64,000 nt of DNA from Bdellovibrionaceae bacterium UBA6502 (GCA_002436415.1 DJMA01000046.1:54649-118648), one strand, 5' to 3'. Shown: positions 28,592 through 38,484, counted from the first letter of the stretch. A program made the numbers and translations. The notes: generated from the sequence alone by a model not told the origin.

Positions 28592-29227
28592 ATGAAGCGA
28601 CTCTTTTCTTTAATTTTTTATACGATAGTCTTACTAATCAGCGCCACTGCCTTTGCAGATAAAAAACATTCCTTAGGTGAAAGCCTAGATCAAAGCATTG
28701 CTATCGAAGAAGACTCCAATACTGATAAACCAGAGAAAATGTTCGAGTACGACTTAACTCCTATGAAAAAACCGAAAATGGAAAGAAGCTTCAAGAAACA
28801 ACTTCACCCTAGTATCTTTACAAAAAACTATAGCTTCTCGCCTCACTTAGGTGTTGGCTACTCTTCAGAAGAACTTCAGTATTACTCTCTAGGATTTCAT
28901 TATATGAATTTTAAAACAGAATGGCCTCTCGAATATAGTCTCGATATAAACAACAAAGGAGAAGGAAACTTCTCTATTGCTTATAAAAGTTTTTTTGTAG
29001 ATAAAAGTCCCTGGCAAAGTCATGCTCGAATCGGTTTAAATTTATACATGGATCCAGATCAAGGATTTGCCACCGTTGCTGACATTGACAATATTGGTGC
29101 AAACCTACAATACGGTTGGGAGAAATTTTTAAGCCCTCCTATCTCCGTACGAATTGATATTGATCTTAACATTGGCCAAAATGCAGCCATTGCTATGCTT
29201 AACTTTGGTTATTCTTGGGCGCATTGA
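28592..29227 (+). CDS. Small exported protein of unknown function
   Basis: A 211-aa protein with a signal peptide (KRLFSLIFYTIVLLISATAFA, cleavage expected before DKKHS). The mature part starts with an acidic segment and continues with strand-like alternation (SPHLGVGYSSEEL, YYSLGFHYMNFKTEWP), so a small outer-membrane barrel is possible. Its 3' end overlaps the convergent coaE gene by 29 bp. No Shine-Dalgarno is obvious and no family was recognised. Confidence 0.6.
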   Translation: MKRLFSLIFYTIVLLISATAFADKKHSLGESLDQSIAIEEDSNTDKPEKMFEYDLTPMKKPKMERSFKKQLHPSIFTKNYSFSPHLGVGYSSEELQYYSLGFHYMNFKTEWPLEYSLDINNKGEGNFSIAYKSFFVDKSPWQSHARIGLNLYMDPDQGFATVADIDNIGANLQYGWEKFLSPPISVRIDIDLNIGQNAAIAMLNFGYSWAH

Positions 29228-29810
29228 TTAAATCTAAAGTCTTTAAAAATGCCTTTTTAAGCTCATCTAAGTCATCAAAATCATTTTTCAAAACTATGTC
29301 AGATTTTGCCATTTTCTGTTCTTGAGGAATTTGGTTTTTCACTCGAGCTTTTGCCTGCTCCAAACTTATAGAATCCCGCTTCATGATTCTTTCGATTTGT
29401 CTTTCTGAAGATACACTCACACAATAAATCAGATCAAAGTCTTCTTCCCTATTCTTTTCAAATAGAAGAGGGATTTCATAAACAATCCAATCTTCCCCTG
29501 CGTTTTGTTTTTGCCAGTTATCAAAAGTTTTTTTAACCTCAGGATGTAAAATCTCTTCTAAACAACGAAGTAATTTTTTATCTTTAAAGACTAATTCGCC
29601 AAGCGCTTTACGGTCGATTTCTTGATTTTTATCTAAAATATCTACGCCAAATTTTTGTAGGATTTCGTCATAAGCCTTTTGCCCTTTTTTCATTAAAGAA
29701 TGAACCACTTCATCCGCTGACAAAGTCTTAAACGATTTTTCTTCAAATAATTTTCTGACTTGAGATTTGCCACTAGCAATTCCTCCAGTCAATCCGATGC
29801 ATCTCGCCAT
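29199..29810 (-). CDS. coaE: Dephospho-CoA kinase
   Basis: A protein of about 203 aa that phosphorylates dephospho-CoA in the last step of CoA synthesis. The P-loop is LTGGIASGKSQV. I start at the ATG at 29810 (MARCIGLTGG), which matches where the family begins; an in-frame TTG at 29834 would add eight residues. The acceptor-region DEVVH and EIPLLFEK are conserved. The C-terminus overlaps the convergent exported-protein gene by 29 bp. Confidence 0.9.
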   Translation of the reverse strand: MARCIGLTGGIASGKSQVRKLFEEKSFKTLSADEVVHSLMKKGQKAYDEILQKFGVDILDKNQEIDRKALGELVFKDKKLLRCLEEILHPEVKKTFDNWQKQNAGEDWIVYEIPLLFEKNREEDFDLIYCVSVSSERQIERIMKRDSISLEQAKARVKNQIPQEQKMAKSDIVLKNDFDDLDELKKAFLKTLDLINAPKNNQS

Positions 29811-29935
29811 AATTTTCATCTCATTGGGGAACAATTTTTTGCATTTACCCGCTAGACCTAGGTCTTTGATTTAGCCTTATTCTACACTCTTTCTCAAGAT
29901 AAATTCCAGAAAAGTCGATATATAATCAGGAAATT

Positions 29936-31738
29936 ATGGAAAAGTTTGGAAAATATTATTTATTAGATAAAATTGCTACCGGCGGAATGGCTGAGGTTTA
30001 CCTATCGAAAATCGTAGGTGCCGAAGGCGTTAATAAATTCATCGCCATCAAACGCATTCTTCCACAGTTTTCAGAAAATGATGAATTCAACACGATGTTC
30101 AAAGAAGAAGCGAAAATTGCTGTGAACATCTCTCACTCAAACGTTGTGCACATTTATGATTTTGGTGAAGAAAAAGAACGACTGTATCTTTCCATGGAAT
30201 ACGTTCCTGGTAAAAACCTTCGCCAAATCTTAAACACACTTAAAAAACGTCAAGAAATGATTCCACTACCCTACGCAATTGCCATCATTAATGAAGTTGC
30301 AAAGGGCCTTGATCACGCACACAAATGTTTTGATCGCACCACAGGAAGACCTCTAAACATTATTCACAGAGACATTAGTCCTCAAAACGTGATTATGTCT
30401 TATGAAGGTGAAGTGAAGCTTTTGGATTTCGGAATCGCTAAGGCAGAATCAAAAATAGAAACGACCAAAGCTGGTACTCTAAAGGGTAAGTTTGGTTATA
30501 TGAGTCCTGAGCAGGCAGAAGGCTTAGAACTTGATTCAAGAACCGATATTTTTTCACTGGGAATCGTACTTTGGGAGATTCTTGCTGACGAACGCTTGTT
30601 CATGGCAAAAAATGAAATCCAAACCATTCGTCGTATCCGCGATTGTGTGGTTCCAAGTTTAACGAAGACCAATACTGAGGTAAATGCTGACCTCGAAAAG
30701 ATTGTTCTGAAGGCTTTAGCAAGGGATAGAAACATTCGCTATCAATCTGCTGGCGAACTACATAAAGATTTAAACACCTACCTAAATCGTCATTATCCTG
30801 ATTTTACCTTGGGGGATTTAGGAAACTTTATGCGTCGTTTGTATAATGACGAGATCATTGATCTACGAGAACAAATGATTGAATACGCCGCTCTTGGCGA
30901 TCCTATTGAGTCAAATAAAGATTGGATCGATGAAAATGAAGACCGCACTAGAATCTTAAATGATTCCGCCAATTCATTTTTTGAAAACAGCCTTACATAT
31001 GACCCTATGGCCGAGCTGCAAAAACAAAAAAGTGAAAACAATATTACGAATTGGCAAAAAAACAATTCCGTGGCTACTACCACTCACCTTCCAAAAGGAC
31101 CTTATGGAAGATCTGTGGGGGAAAAATCACATTTTCTACGAAATATGATTATGACCCTACTCATTGTGTTTGGTGCTTATTACTACGTTTCTACCAAAAC
31201 TAGCCTTTTAGACAAACTACCTGATTTCTCTAGTGTGGACTTAAATGAAGCTAAGGAACTTGCGTCCATTAGTCCACAGGAAGAAGAAGAAGAAGAAAAA
31301 CAGGTGTATTACAAATACTTTATCAATTCTAACCCACCAGGGGCTGCCATTTATATTAATGACAAAGAATCTGGTTTTTACACGCCGGGTAGAATTCAAA
31401 TCAAACCCAATACTAGTTTTAATTTGAGTCTTAAAAGAGACGGCTATTTTCCTTATTCTAGAAAATTAGCTGCAACTCAAGATGGGCAACAATTTAAGGC
31501 AACTCTTCTTAAAGCGAGCTTTGCCTACATAAGTGTTAATGTTGTGCCATCGCAGGCTGTAATCTATATCAACAATCAAAAGTTGAGCGAACAACCTCCG
31601 CTGAAAAACTTCCCAATTCCAGCTGGAGAGAGAATTCATATTCGCGCCTACAACCCTACTTCTGGTGCCTCAGCGGAAGAGTATATTACTGTGAAACAGG
31701 ACACCCATAAACGCATCTCTCTTTTCTTGAAAAAATAA
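29936..31738 (+). CDS. Transmembrane Ser/Thr protein kinase with PEGA repeats
   Basis: A 600-aa Hanks-type kinase. The Gly-rich loop is IATGGMAEVYL (13-23). K39 is in AIKR, and HRD is at 144-146 with catalytic D146. DFG is at 164-166 and MSPEQ at 189-193, so the kinase domain (about 7-290) has every catalytic residue. A linker rich in N/K leads to one TM helix (403-419). An EEEEEE stretch follows, then two PEGA-type domains (about 461-530 and 535-600; NPPGAAIYINDKESG and VPSQAVIYINNQKL). PEGA domains are thought to bind surface ligands. So this is probably a receptor kinase with its sensor in the periplasm. It precedes the acyl-CoA synthetase by 39 bp. Confidence 0.9.
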   Translation: MEKFGKYYLLDKIATGGMAEVYLSKIVGAEGVNKFIAIKRILPQFSENDEFNTMFKEEAKIAVNISHSNVVHIYDFGEEKERLYLSMEYVPGKNLRQILNTLKKRQEMIPLPYAIAIINEVAKGLDHAHKCFDRTTGRPLNIIHRDISPQNVIMSYEGEVKLLDFGIAKAESKIETTKAGTLKGKFGYMSPEQAEGLELDSRTDIFSLGIVLWEILADERLFMAKNEIQTIRRIRDCVVPSLTKTNTEVNADLEKIVLKALARDRNIRYQSAGELHKDLNTYLNRHYPDFTLGDLGNFMRRLYNDEIIDLREQMIEYAALGDPIESNKDWIDENEDRTRILNDSANSFFENSLTYDPMAELQKQKSENNITNWQKNNSVATTTHLPKGPYGRSVGEKSHFLRNMIMTLLIVFGAYYYVSTKTSLLDKLPDFSSVDLNEAKELASISPQEEEEEEKQVYYKYFINSNPPGAAIYINDKESGFYTPGRIQIKPNTSFNLSLKRDGYFPYSRKLAATQDGQQFKATLLKASFAYISVNVVPSQAVIYINNQKLSEQPPLKNFPIPAGERIHIRAYNPTSGASAEEYITVKQDTHKRISLFLKK

Positions 31739-31756
31739 ATAATTCCAGCATATAAT
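31727..31756 (+). promoter_or_regulatory. Predicted sigma70-type promoter of the acyl-CoA synthetase gene
   Basis: TTGAAA (31727-31732) and TATAAT (31751-31756) are separated by 18 bp. The -35 box overlaps the stop region of the kinase gene. The predicted start lies about 15 bp before the ATG at 31778. Found by eye; the upstream kinase may also be read through into this gene. Confidence 0.5.
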
Positions 31757-31777
31757 AAGCCAACAGAGGTTTATTTT

Positions 31778-33559
31778 ATGAGCAATATAGTGTCAAGATT
31801 CTGCCAAACAGCAATCCGCTTAGATTCACAAACAGCAGTAAAACGAAAAATCAATGGTAAATGGCGCAGTCATAGCTGGCGTGAGTATCATGAAAAGGTT
31901 GAATCCCTTGCTTATGGCTTAAAGTCATTGGGCTTTAACAAAGGCGATCGCCTAGCCATTATCAGTGACACTCGTTTTGAATGGGCCGCAACAGACTTAG
32001 CCTGCTTAGGACTAGGTGGTGTATTGGTTCCAATCTACGCAAGCAATAGCAAAGAAGACATTGAATACATTTTAAATAACTGTGGTGCGAAAGTTTTAGT
32101 CATCGAAAATCCAAAGCTTTTAGAAAAGTTTCAACAAGTTGCTACTCAATGTAAGAAGGTCGAAAAAGTAGTTTTAATTGATACGCCTGATAATACCGAA
32201 TATGAGTCTTGGGAATCCATCCAACAAAAAGCAGAAGAAGGTTTTTTAGCCCAACAGGCAGAGCAAGTTTCTATCGATGACATTGCTAGTATCGTATATA
32301 CAAGTGGAACCACTGGAAAACCAAAAGGCGTTGTTCTTTCACACAAACAAATCATGTCTGAAATCACAGATGCCTTTGATGTATTTAATGTTACACAAGA
32401 CGATGTTAGCCTAAGCTTCCTCCCCTTCTCTCATATCTTTGGAAGGTGTGAACACTGGGGCCATGCCTATGTGGGTTTCTTAATGGCCTATGCTGAAAAC
32501 ATCGAATCTCTGCGCGACAATTTGGTTGAAATTCAACCCACCTTTTTGGTGGCAGTGCCTAGAATTTTTGAGAAAATCTACAATGGCGTTATCTCTGCCG
32601 CAGAGGCAAGCCCCATAAAACATCGACTATTTTTATGGGCTCTTGATTTAGGAAAAAAAGTCAGCTGGCATAAGCAATACAAAGAACAAATTCCCATGAA
32701 GGTTTTGCTTGAATACAAATTGGCTCAAAAACTAGTTTTCTCAAAGCTAATGGAAAAGCTAGGTGGCAAAGTTCGCTTCGCTGTCTCAGGTGGTGCCCCA
32801 CTCAATGGAGACATTGCCGAATTTTTTCACGCGGCAGGATTGTTGATTTTAGAAGGCTATGGCCTAACAGAAACTTGCGCAGCAGTGAGCTTAAATACAC
32901 ACCTTGAATACAAATTCGGAAGCGTTGGCATTCCACTAGGAAACTCAGAGTTTAAACTCGCTGAAGACGGAGAGCTGCTGGTAAAAAGTGATAAAGTAAT
33001 GATCGAGTACTATAATAATCCAGAAGCCACAAAAGAAACTTTCACCGAAGATGGCTTTTTTAAAACAGGAGATGTGGCACAAATTGATGATAAGGGCTTT
33101 GTCACCATCACCGATCGAAAAAAGGATTTAATTAAAACAGCTGGCGGGAAATACGTCGCTCCTCAAAAATTAGAAAAACTTTTGAAATCGAGCAAATACA
33201 TTTCTAATGTTCTAATTCATGGAGATAAGAAAAAATACATCGTGGCTTTAGTCACTTTGGAAGAAGAAGAAATTTTAAAGTTCGCAAAAGAGAAACAAAT
33301 TGAATACGGCAGTTTCAAAGAACTTGTAGACAAAAATGAAATCTACCAATTGATTCGTCGCCATGTAGCCGAGGTCAATTTAGACTTAGCAAGTTATGAA
33401 AGCATCAAAGCCTTTCACATCTTAGATCATGATTTTACCATCGAAGGTGGGCAACTCACGCCTAGTTTGAAAGTTAAGAGAAAGCATTGTGACAACCTAT
33501 ACACTGAACAAATCCAAAAACTATTTGGCAATGAAGCTAGCCAAAACGTATCTTACTGA
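31778..33559 (+). CDS. Long-chain acyl-CoA synthetase (AMP-binding)
   Basis: A 593-aa ANL-superfamily adenylating enzyme that activates a fatty acid with ATP and CoA. The P-loop-like motif is YTSGTTGKPKG (174-184). GYGLTETCAAVSLN is the second signature, and FKTGDVAQIDDKGFVTITDR with KDLIKTAGGKYVAP the third and the hinge. The overall form matches the long-chain AMP-dependent synthetases (FadD15-like/ACSL type), not acetyl-CoA synthetase. It probably feeds exogenous fatty acids into lipid synthesis, which suits a bacterium living on other cells. Its stop overlaps the convergent outer-membrane gene by 7 bp. Confidence 0.88.
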   Translation: MSNIVSRFCQTAIRLDSQTAVKRKINGKWRSHSWREYHEKVESLAYGLKSLGFNKGDRLAIISDTRFEWAATDLACLGLGGVLVPIYASNSKEDIEYILNNCGAKVLVIENPKLLEKFQQVATQCKKVEKVVLIDTPDNTEYESWESIQQKAEEGFLAQQAEQVSIDDIASIVYTSGTTGKPKGVVLSHKQIMSEITDAFDVFNVTQDDVSLSFLPFSHIFGRCEHWGHAYVGFLMAYAENIESLRDNLVEIQPTFLVAVPRIFEKIYNGVISAAEASPIKHRLFLWALDLGKKVSWHKQYKEQIPMKVLLEYKLAQKLVFSKLMEKLGGKVRFAVSGGAPLNGDIAEFFHAAGLLILEGYGLTETCAAVSLNTHLEYKFGSVGIPLGNSEFKLAEDGELLVKSDKVMIEYYNNPEATKETFTEDGFFKTGDVAQIDDKGFVTITDRKKDLIKTAGGKYVAPQKLEKLLKSSKYISNVLIHGDKKKYIVALVTLEEEEILKFAKEKQIEYGSFKELVDKNEIYQLIRRHVAEVNLDLASYESIKAFHILDHDFTIEGGQLTPSLKVKRKHCDNLYTEQIQKLFGNEASQNVSY

Positions 33560-34293
33560 TTGATATAAAATCGAAAACCAAAGCCTAGGTAGAGCCCTCC
33601 TAAATCGAGGGTTCTATTGTTTCCACTGGCATTTAGAACCACATCTCCTTCATTTACATTTCCAAGAAAGCTTGTCACTGAAGAAGAGTACTTTAAAGAC
33701 TTCGCCTGAAGTTGACGGTAACCTAGATCTAGTAAGAAAGTTGTATCGGCACTAAAATTGTATTCATAGCCTAACTGAATTTCTCCCATCACCAAACTTT
33801 CAGAAGACTTTTCAGTAAAGTCAGAAACTGCATAACCTGAAATATTACTATATTCATTGGTCAGCTTAACAGTTGCCTGCCCTACACTTAAAACTGTATA
33901 AAATTTTGATTTTGGACTTAAGAACCAAGAGTATTCAAGTCCGACCTTATAGATTTGAACACTCACTCCAGAGGTCAAGTCCATTAAATCACTTCCACCC
34001 GAGTCTTTCCCTTTGATGCCTTTCATTTTATCTGGCTGATACAGCTCTGCCGATATTCTAAAACCTAAATTTTGTGCGCCAAAATAAACACCAAACTCTC
34101 CGCTGGTCGCGGTAGATACTGAATCACTAAACAGGGTATTTGCGCCACTTGAGTCTTCATAGGCTTTTTTATCAAGTCCACTTTGCCCGTAAGTACCACG
34201 TAAATAGGTACCAATGCTTTGCTTAGTTAGATCAAAAACACGGGCTTGAGTTATGGGTGATAGAATCAAAAATAATATCAGGTAACGAATCAT
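33553..34293 (-). CDS. Exported barrel-like protein paired with the giant lipoprotein
   Basis: A 246-aa protein with an N-terminal signal (IRYLILFLILSPITQA) and alternating strands (FGVYFGAQNLGFRISAELYQP, split by turns). It ends LYLGFGFRFYINQ, as expected for a small outer-membrane barrel. The start overlaps the end of the upstream giant lipoprotein by 4 bp (ATGA), so the two are translationally coupled and may act together. No family was recognised. Confidence 0.65.
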   Translation of the reverse strand: MIRYLILFLILSPITQARVFDLTKQSIGTYLRGTYGQSGLDKKAYEDSSGANTLFSDSVSTATSGEFGVYFGAQNLGFRISAELYQPDKMKGIKGKDSGGSDLMDLTSGVSVQIYKVGLEYSWFLSPKSKFYTVLSVGQATVKLTNEYSNISGYAVSDFTEKSSESLVMGEIQLGYEYNFSADTTFLLDLGYRQLQAKSLKYSSSVTSFLGNVNEGDVVLNASGNNRTLDLGGLYLGFGFRFYINQ

Positions 34294-37200
34294 TCATTCT
34301 CGCTTTTAAAATGTCTCCTTAACATTTTAAACACATTATCGAATCCTTCGGAAGACCGGAAATCATCTAACAAGCTAATTAGCTCCTCTAGACGAGAATC
34401 TTCGGCAATCTGACATAAAGCCAGACTTTGCGCTGCCCTTAGGTCTGGATCTACTAACAGAGATAGCAACAATGCTTTCCCCTGTGCTTCCAGTCGACTT
34501 AACAAAGCCTTTACCGCTGTTAGCGAGTCTTGATCAGATTTAATTTCTCTACGCCATGCTTGAAGTTCATCGATAGCTTCATATACCACCTGCGGATTAT
34601 CTTCTAGAACATCCCCTAACTCTATAATTAAACTCGCCAACCAATCAGGTTGTGAACTCATTAGGTAAAAGAAATGATCCAATTGCCTTCGTTGCGTTTC
34701 GTCCATTTGGTTTAGGTTATGAACTAAAAGCATCACTTCATTTTTTCCTAGCGATGGATGAGTGAAAAAGAACTCTAACAAATTTAAACTTTTGTCAACA
34801 TCGGTGTTCAAGGCCTGAACAAGACTCGGTACAACAAAATCTAAGTTTTTAAATTTAGACAAGGCAAAAATAGAATTTACAATCTCCCAGTTTTCAAAAC
34901 TATTTTGTTCAGCTTCGAACAAATCATAAATCCTAGCTAATATCTCAGCCTTCTTGTTGGAAGAGTTGATAGTCTTTAAAAGACTTTGGAGATTCTCTAC
35001 CTGCTTGGCCTCTAAACTCATAAACCAGTTTAGCCCAGCCTCTAAAAACTCTTGGTGTTTTCCCAATCTTTTTAACTGCAAATACCAGTTACTCAAATGA
35101 GTAAAGATCCCTATCTTCATCGGCTCATGAACCAATGAAGTATAGATTCGAGAACGATTCTGTACTCGATCCTGGGCAGGAGTGGCTTGATAAAGCTTTT
35201 TATATACTTTGGCAAAAAACTTTAGGTAAGCTCTATCGTTCAAATTTTCTAAAACTTCAAAGTTCCTAGAGATGTTACGCATTTTAACTAATTTTTCTTT
35301 GCGTCCCATAAACTTTGCGTAACTAACTCCCAAATCAGTTAAGCTTCTTAAAGTCTCCAAGGTGGATTTCAAATTTGAGCTCTTAGACAGCTCCATCTGA
35401 AAATAAGTCCCCACATCCTCTACACCCAAAACAGGAACCCCACTCGCAATGGATAGACGGCTGTTTTGCACAAGAATTTCAGCACGCTCTAAAGGGTTCG
35501 CCAATCTCATCATCGGTTTCTTGTCTGTTCCTATATAGATTGGAATCATTTCTATTGAACCTGTGGCATATTCAAAAAAGCCAAGCCAATCAAACTCTTC
35601 TTCTTCTAGTTCACGAACTGCCTGCCACAGTGCTAAAATGCTATCTCCGCGACTAGCCATTTCAACAATTCCGCTGGCGAAATCTATGTAAAAATCTTTT
35701 TTCTCTTCTCTACCAACACCTGGATATTCAAAAACGCCCTGTTCATACAAATAGCCTTCACTTCTGCTTCGGTGATCCATTTCCATTTTGTATAAATAGG
35801 CGGCCTCATCCTCTTGCCAATACAAATTGGCTAAGTCATATTTTGAAGACTCCCATATTTCTAAATTGTTTTGACGATCCGAATCGCTGTAATTAACAGC
35901 TTGAAAGTCAAAGGCTTCGATTAGTGGATCATTAACCGCAAAAGCCAAATCAAAAACTTGCGAAAATAAATTTGTGCTTTGCGCTTCATTGAGCCAAGTG
36001 ATCAAGGCTTCAGGACTTTGCAAGTCTTTGCCATTTGTACAAGAGCTATGAATCAAAGACTCAAGGTAAGAAATAAGCCTTGGAGAGCTATTTTTTAAAC
36101 TCAAAAGAAACTCAATGCTCTGATTAAGACTACCATCCTTGTAAGCTTCTTCAATTTCATTAAGCAATGGATAAAAGTAGCTGGCTTCAAGCACGTTTGA
36201 TGAAACAAAGCCTGCCAATAGATCTAGAACACTTTCTCCACCCTCTAATTGAATGCTCTCCAGTATCTCCATAATCTCGTAGACTCGCCCGTCTTCTTCT
36301 GCCCCAAAGCAAATGGCTAAACTATGAAGATAATTAGAATTCCAGTTTCCTTGGTGATTTAGAATCTCTTTACAGCTGGAATAATCTTTTGTTAATGGGA
36401 TGGGCGTAAAAGCATAGCTATTGTAAAAGTCCTGAGGATCACCAGTAAAAGCCTCATATACAGTTTTTCTTTTCTCAGGATTTAAACTTTGCAAAGGCAG
36501 TTCCCTAGCAATTTCATAGAAAAAATTGATCAAACGACTTAACTCACCTGTTTTACCTAAGTCTGCTGTTAGTTCGATACTTTGTAAAAAGCTAGCTTGC
36601 ACAAAAACTTTTGATAAAACAGGGTTTACAGAACTTACAAAGCTTTCGTCGCTTAAAAGATCTTTCAAAAACTCCTGAATCGGTCGATCTACAGAAATAT
36701 GCATCATACTGGCAATGCTAGAGAAAAAATCGCCTAGAGCCGGAGCTTCATTCTCCCAAAGTCGGAGCATATTCTTAGCCATTCTCTTTAACCGAACTCT
36801 AGTCTCAGAACCTGGCTTTACCAGTTTACTCAAAATGGGTAAAATCTTATAACTTGGGCTTTCCGGAAAATCCATTTGCCCTAGATAAAGACGAAGTTTA
36901 GCTGACAAGTCTTTTGCCTTTGAGTCATTTAAGGCCATTGTATCAAGAGCAATGACCCTCTGCTTAAGGTTTAAAGAATTTTCTTGGCCAATGTTTTTCA
37001 AATAAAGGTAGAGTTCTTCCCCTAAGCCAGATCGATGAAGCTCTAACCATTGCTCTGTTTTCTCTAAACTCATTTCACCAATGAACAATGCCATGGCTAA
37101 TTTGCTCAAATTTTGAAATTCTGATACTTCAAAGTCACTAGAGAAAATATCTAAAATATAAGCCACTGCATTTTGTTCTGCACTGTTGGCAATGGCGTTA

Positions 37201-38387
37201 GTAAAGGCATGAATTTGGTTACTCGTCATTAGATTCACCAAATAATCCAAACGACTGTAGCGATCAAAAGCTAACTGCAATCCAGTTAAGCTATTTGCAT
37301 AACCGACCTCAATGATATCAATGATGGCCGGATACAAAGCATTCATATCTTCCGGCAATTCACATTGTGATTTTAAGTTTTGCAAATGGAAGGGCACTTC
37401 TTCAATATAAAAAGAAGCCATCTGTTCTGGTGTGTTAAAGCGTCTAGCTTTTAGCTCTTCGAATCCAAGCCTAAAAAGATTATCAATTTGAATTGCCTCG
37501 CCTGACTTCTCAAAACACATCACGGATCGATTGGTGGCACGGGTTAATTTTGTCAGTTGATTTAAGCGGTTCCCTGAATCTTCATCAATGCTCAAATACT
37601 CCAGATAGGAGTTAATTCCCGCTAAACCTCCAGGAGTAAAGGTAAACAGATCTTTCAATAGCTGGTAGTTTACAGGGTCATAAAGAATTAGGGAGAATTC
37701 ATTAAACCCACCAGTTTGAATTCCGTAGTAAATGGCATTGGCAAAATCATCTACGACTTTGTCGCTATCCATACCGACGACACTACCAGAATTGACTGCC
37801 AATAGCTTTGCTAAAAGTCTGGCTCTTCCACTATCTAAAAATTTTGTTAAAGCAAAAACCGCTCCTTCTAAATCATCGTCAAGAATGAGTTGAATGATAA
37901 AGTCATTTAAGGCCAAAATGGCTGGTTCAGAAGTAGCGTCATCAATTTCATAAAGTTCTTTTAGAAGAGGAAGAAAGTCTTGCAAAATGTCATATTCTGC
38001 CAGAGCAGCAAAGGCTCTCATAAACTTGTCGAAATTGCCTGAGACTTGCATATGGTTATAAAGCTCTAAGGCCTTTTTAAACCTCGCCTCATTCACCATA
38101 TGTCGGTTATAAACTCCCAATAAGGTTTCTAGATCCTCTTCACTGGTTTCGTCTAAAAATAATTTGTAAGCAGCAACGCGATTCTCATCGCCATTAAGAC
38201 AGTCAACAAAGGACCGTACAGCCTGAGTACTTAGTTTTCGTAGATCAATATCTACTTCTGAACAAAACTCTAAGCTATTATCCAGCGGGCGGTTTAAACG
38301 AGGCGGTTCCACATTGGAGCTACAAGCACTCAAAATGAAGCTGAAAATGCAAATTAAGAAAACATTGTGGCTCAGAAATGAAATAAT
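34290..38387 (-). CDS. Giant predicted lipoprotein (about 1365 aa), probable ATT start
   Basis: A very large helical protein with many L/F/E-rich repeats and no domain I recognise; parts such as LSLLVDPDLRAAQSLALCQIA look HEAT-like. A standard start codon (TTG at 38333) would fall inside the lipobox, FILSAC. Reading further upstream in frame gives a convincing lipoprotein signal, ISFLSHNVFLICIFSFILSAC. The best start is ATT at 38387 (AGGGG with a 6-base spacer), since no ATG, GTG or TTG precedes it before the TAG at 38412. The mature protein, about 1340 aa, would be anchored to a membrane in the periplasm. It is followed, with a 4-bp overlap, by an outer-membrane protein. Confidence 0.65.
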   Translation of the reverse strand: MISFLSHNVFLICIFSFILSACSSNVEPPRLNRPLDNSLEFCSEVDIDLRKLSTQAVRSFVDCLNGDENRVAAYKLFLDETSEEDLETLLGVYNRHMVNEARFKKALELYNHMQVSGNFDKFMRAFAALAEYDILQDFLPLLKELYEIDDATSEPAILALNDFIIQLILDDDLEGAVFALTKFLDSGRARLLAKLLAVNSGSVVGMDSDKVVDDFANAIYYGIQTGGFNEFSLILYDPVNYQLLKDLFTFTPGGLAGINSYLEYLSIDEDSGNRLNQLTKLTRATNRSVMCFEKSGEAIQIDNLFRLGFEELKARRFNTPEQMASFYIEEVPFHLQNLKSQCELPEDMNALYPAIIDIIEVGYANSLTGLQLAFDRYSRLDYLVNLMTSNQIHAFTNAIANSAEQNAVAYILDIFSSDFEVSEFQNLSKLAMALFIGEMSLEKTEQWLELHRSGLGEELYLYLKNIGQENSLNLKQRVIALDTMALNDSKAKDLSAKLRLYLGQMDFPESPSYKILPILSKLVKPGSETRVRLKRMAKNMLRLWENEAPALGDFFSSIASMMHISVDRPIQEFLKDLLSDESFVSSVNPVLSKVFVQASFLQSIELTADLGKTGELSRLINFFYEIARELPLQSLNPEKRKTVYEAFTGDPQDFYNSYAFTPIPLTKDYSSCKEILNHQGNWNSNYLHSLAICFGAEEDGRVYEIMEILESIQLEGGESVLDLLAGFVSSNVLEASYFYPLLNEIEEAYKDGSLNQSIEFLLSLKNSSPRLISYLESLIHSSCTNGKDLQSPEALITWLNEAQSTNLFSQVFDLAFAVNDPLIEAFDFQAVNYSDSDRQNNLEIWESSKYDLANLYWQEDEAAYLYKMEMDHRSRSEGYLYEQGVFEYPGVGREEKKDFYIDFASGIVEMASRGDSILALWQAVRELEEEEFDWLGFFEYATGSIEMIPIYIGTDKKPMMRLANPLERAEILVQNSRLSIASGVPVLGVEDVGTYFQMELSKSSNLKSTLETLRSLTDLGVSYAKFMGRKEKLVKMRNISRNFEVLENLNDRAYLKFFAKVYKKLYQATPAQDRVQNRSRIYTSLVHEPMKIGIFTHLSNWYLQLKRLGKHQEFLEAGLNWFMSLEAKQVENLQSLLKTINSSNKKAEILARIYDLFEAEQNSFENWEIVNSIFALSKFKNLDFVVPSLVQALNTDVDKSLNLLEFFFTHPSLGKNEVMLLVHNLNQMDETQRRQLDHFFYLMSSQPDWLASLIIELGDVLEDNPQVVYEAIDELQAWRREIKSDQDSLTAVKALLSRLEAQGKALLLSLLVDPDLRAAQSLALCQIAEDSRLEELISLLDDFRSSEGFDNVFKMLRRHFKSENE

Positions 38388-38467
38388 CGTTTTCCCCTGA
38401 AAGAAGTTTTGCTAAGGTTTAAGCTTCTATTTTAAGATTAACCCTAACGATATACAAACAGAGCTGA

Positions 38468-38484
38468 TAGGTAAAATTTACCTA
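38468..38484. promoter_or_regulatory. 17-nt palindrome TAGGTAAA-A-TTTACCTA upstream of metF
   Basis: Perfect 8-bp arms around one base, 28 bp before the metF ATG and overlapping an ACCTAGGCC (38480-38488). It lies where an operator could control metF. It does not match the MetJ box (AGACGTCT) and I see no SAM or SAH riboswitch in the 125 bp between the giant lipoprotein start and metF. Confidence 0.4.

Noticed and set aside
29921..29926. TATAAT just before the Ser/Thr kinase gene
   Set aside because: It lies 10 bp before the ATG and its start site would remove the likely ribosome binding site; no matching -35 box was found.
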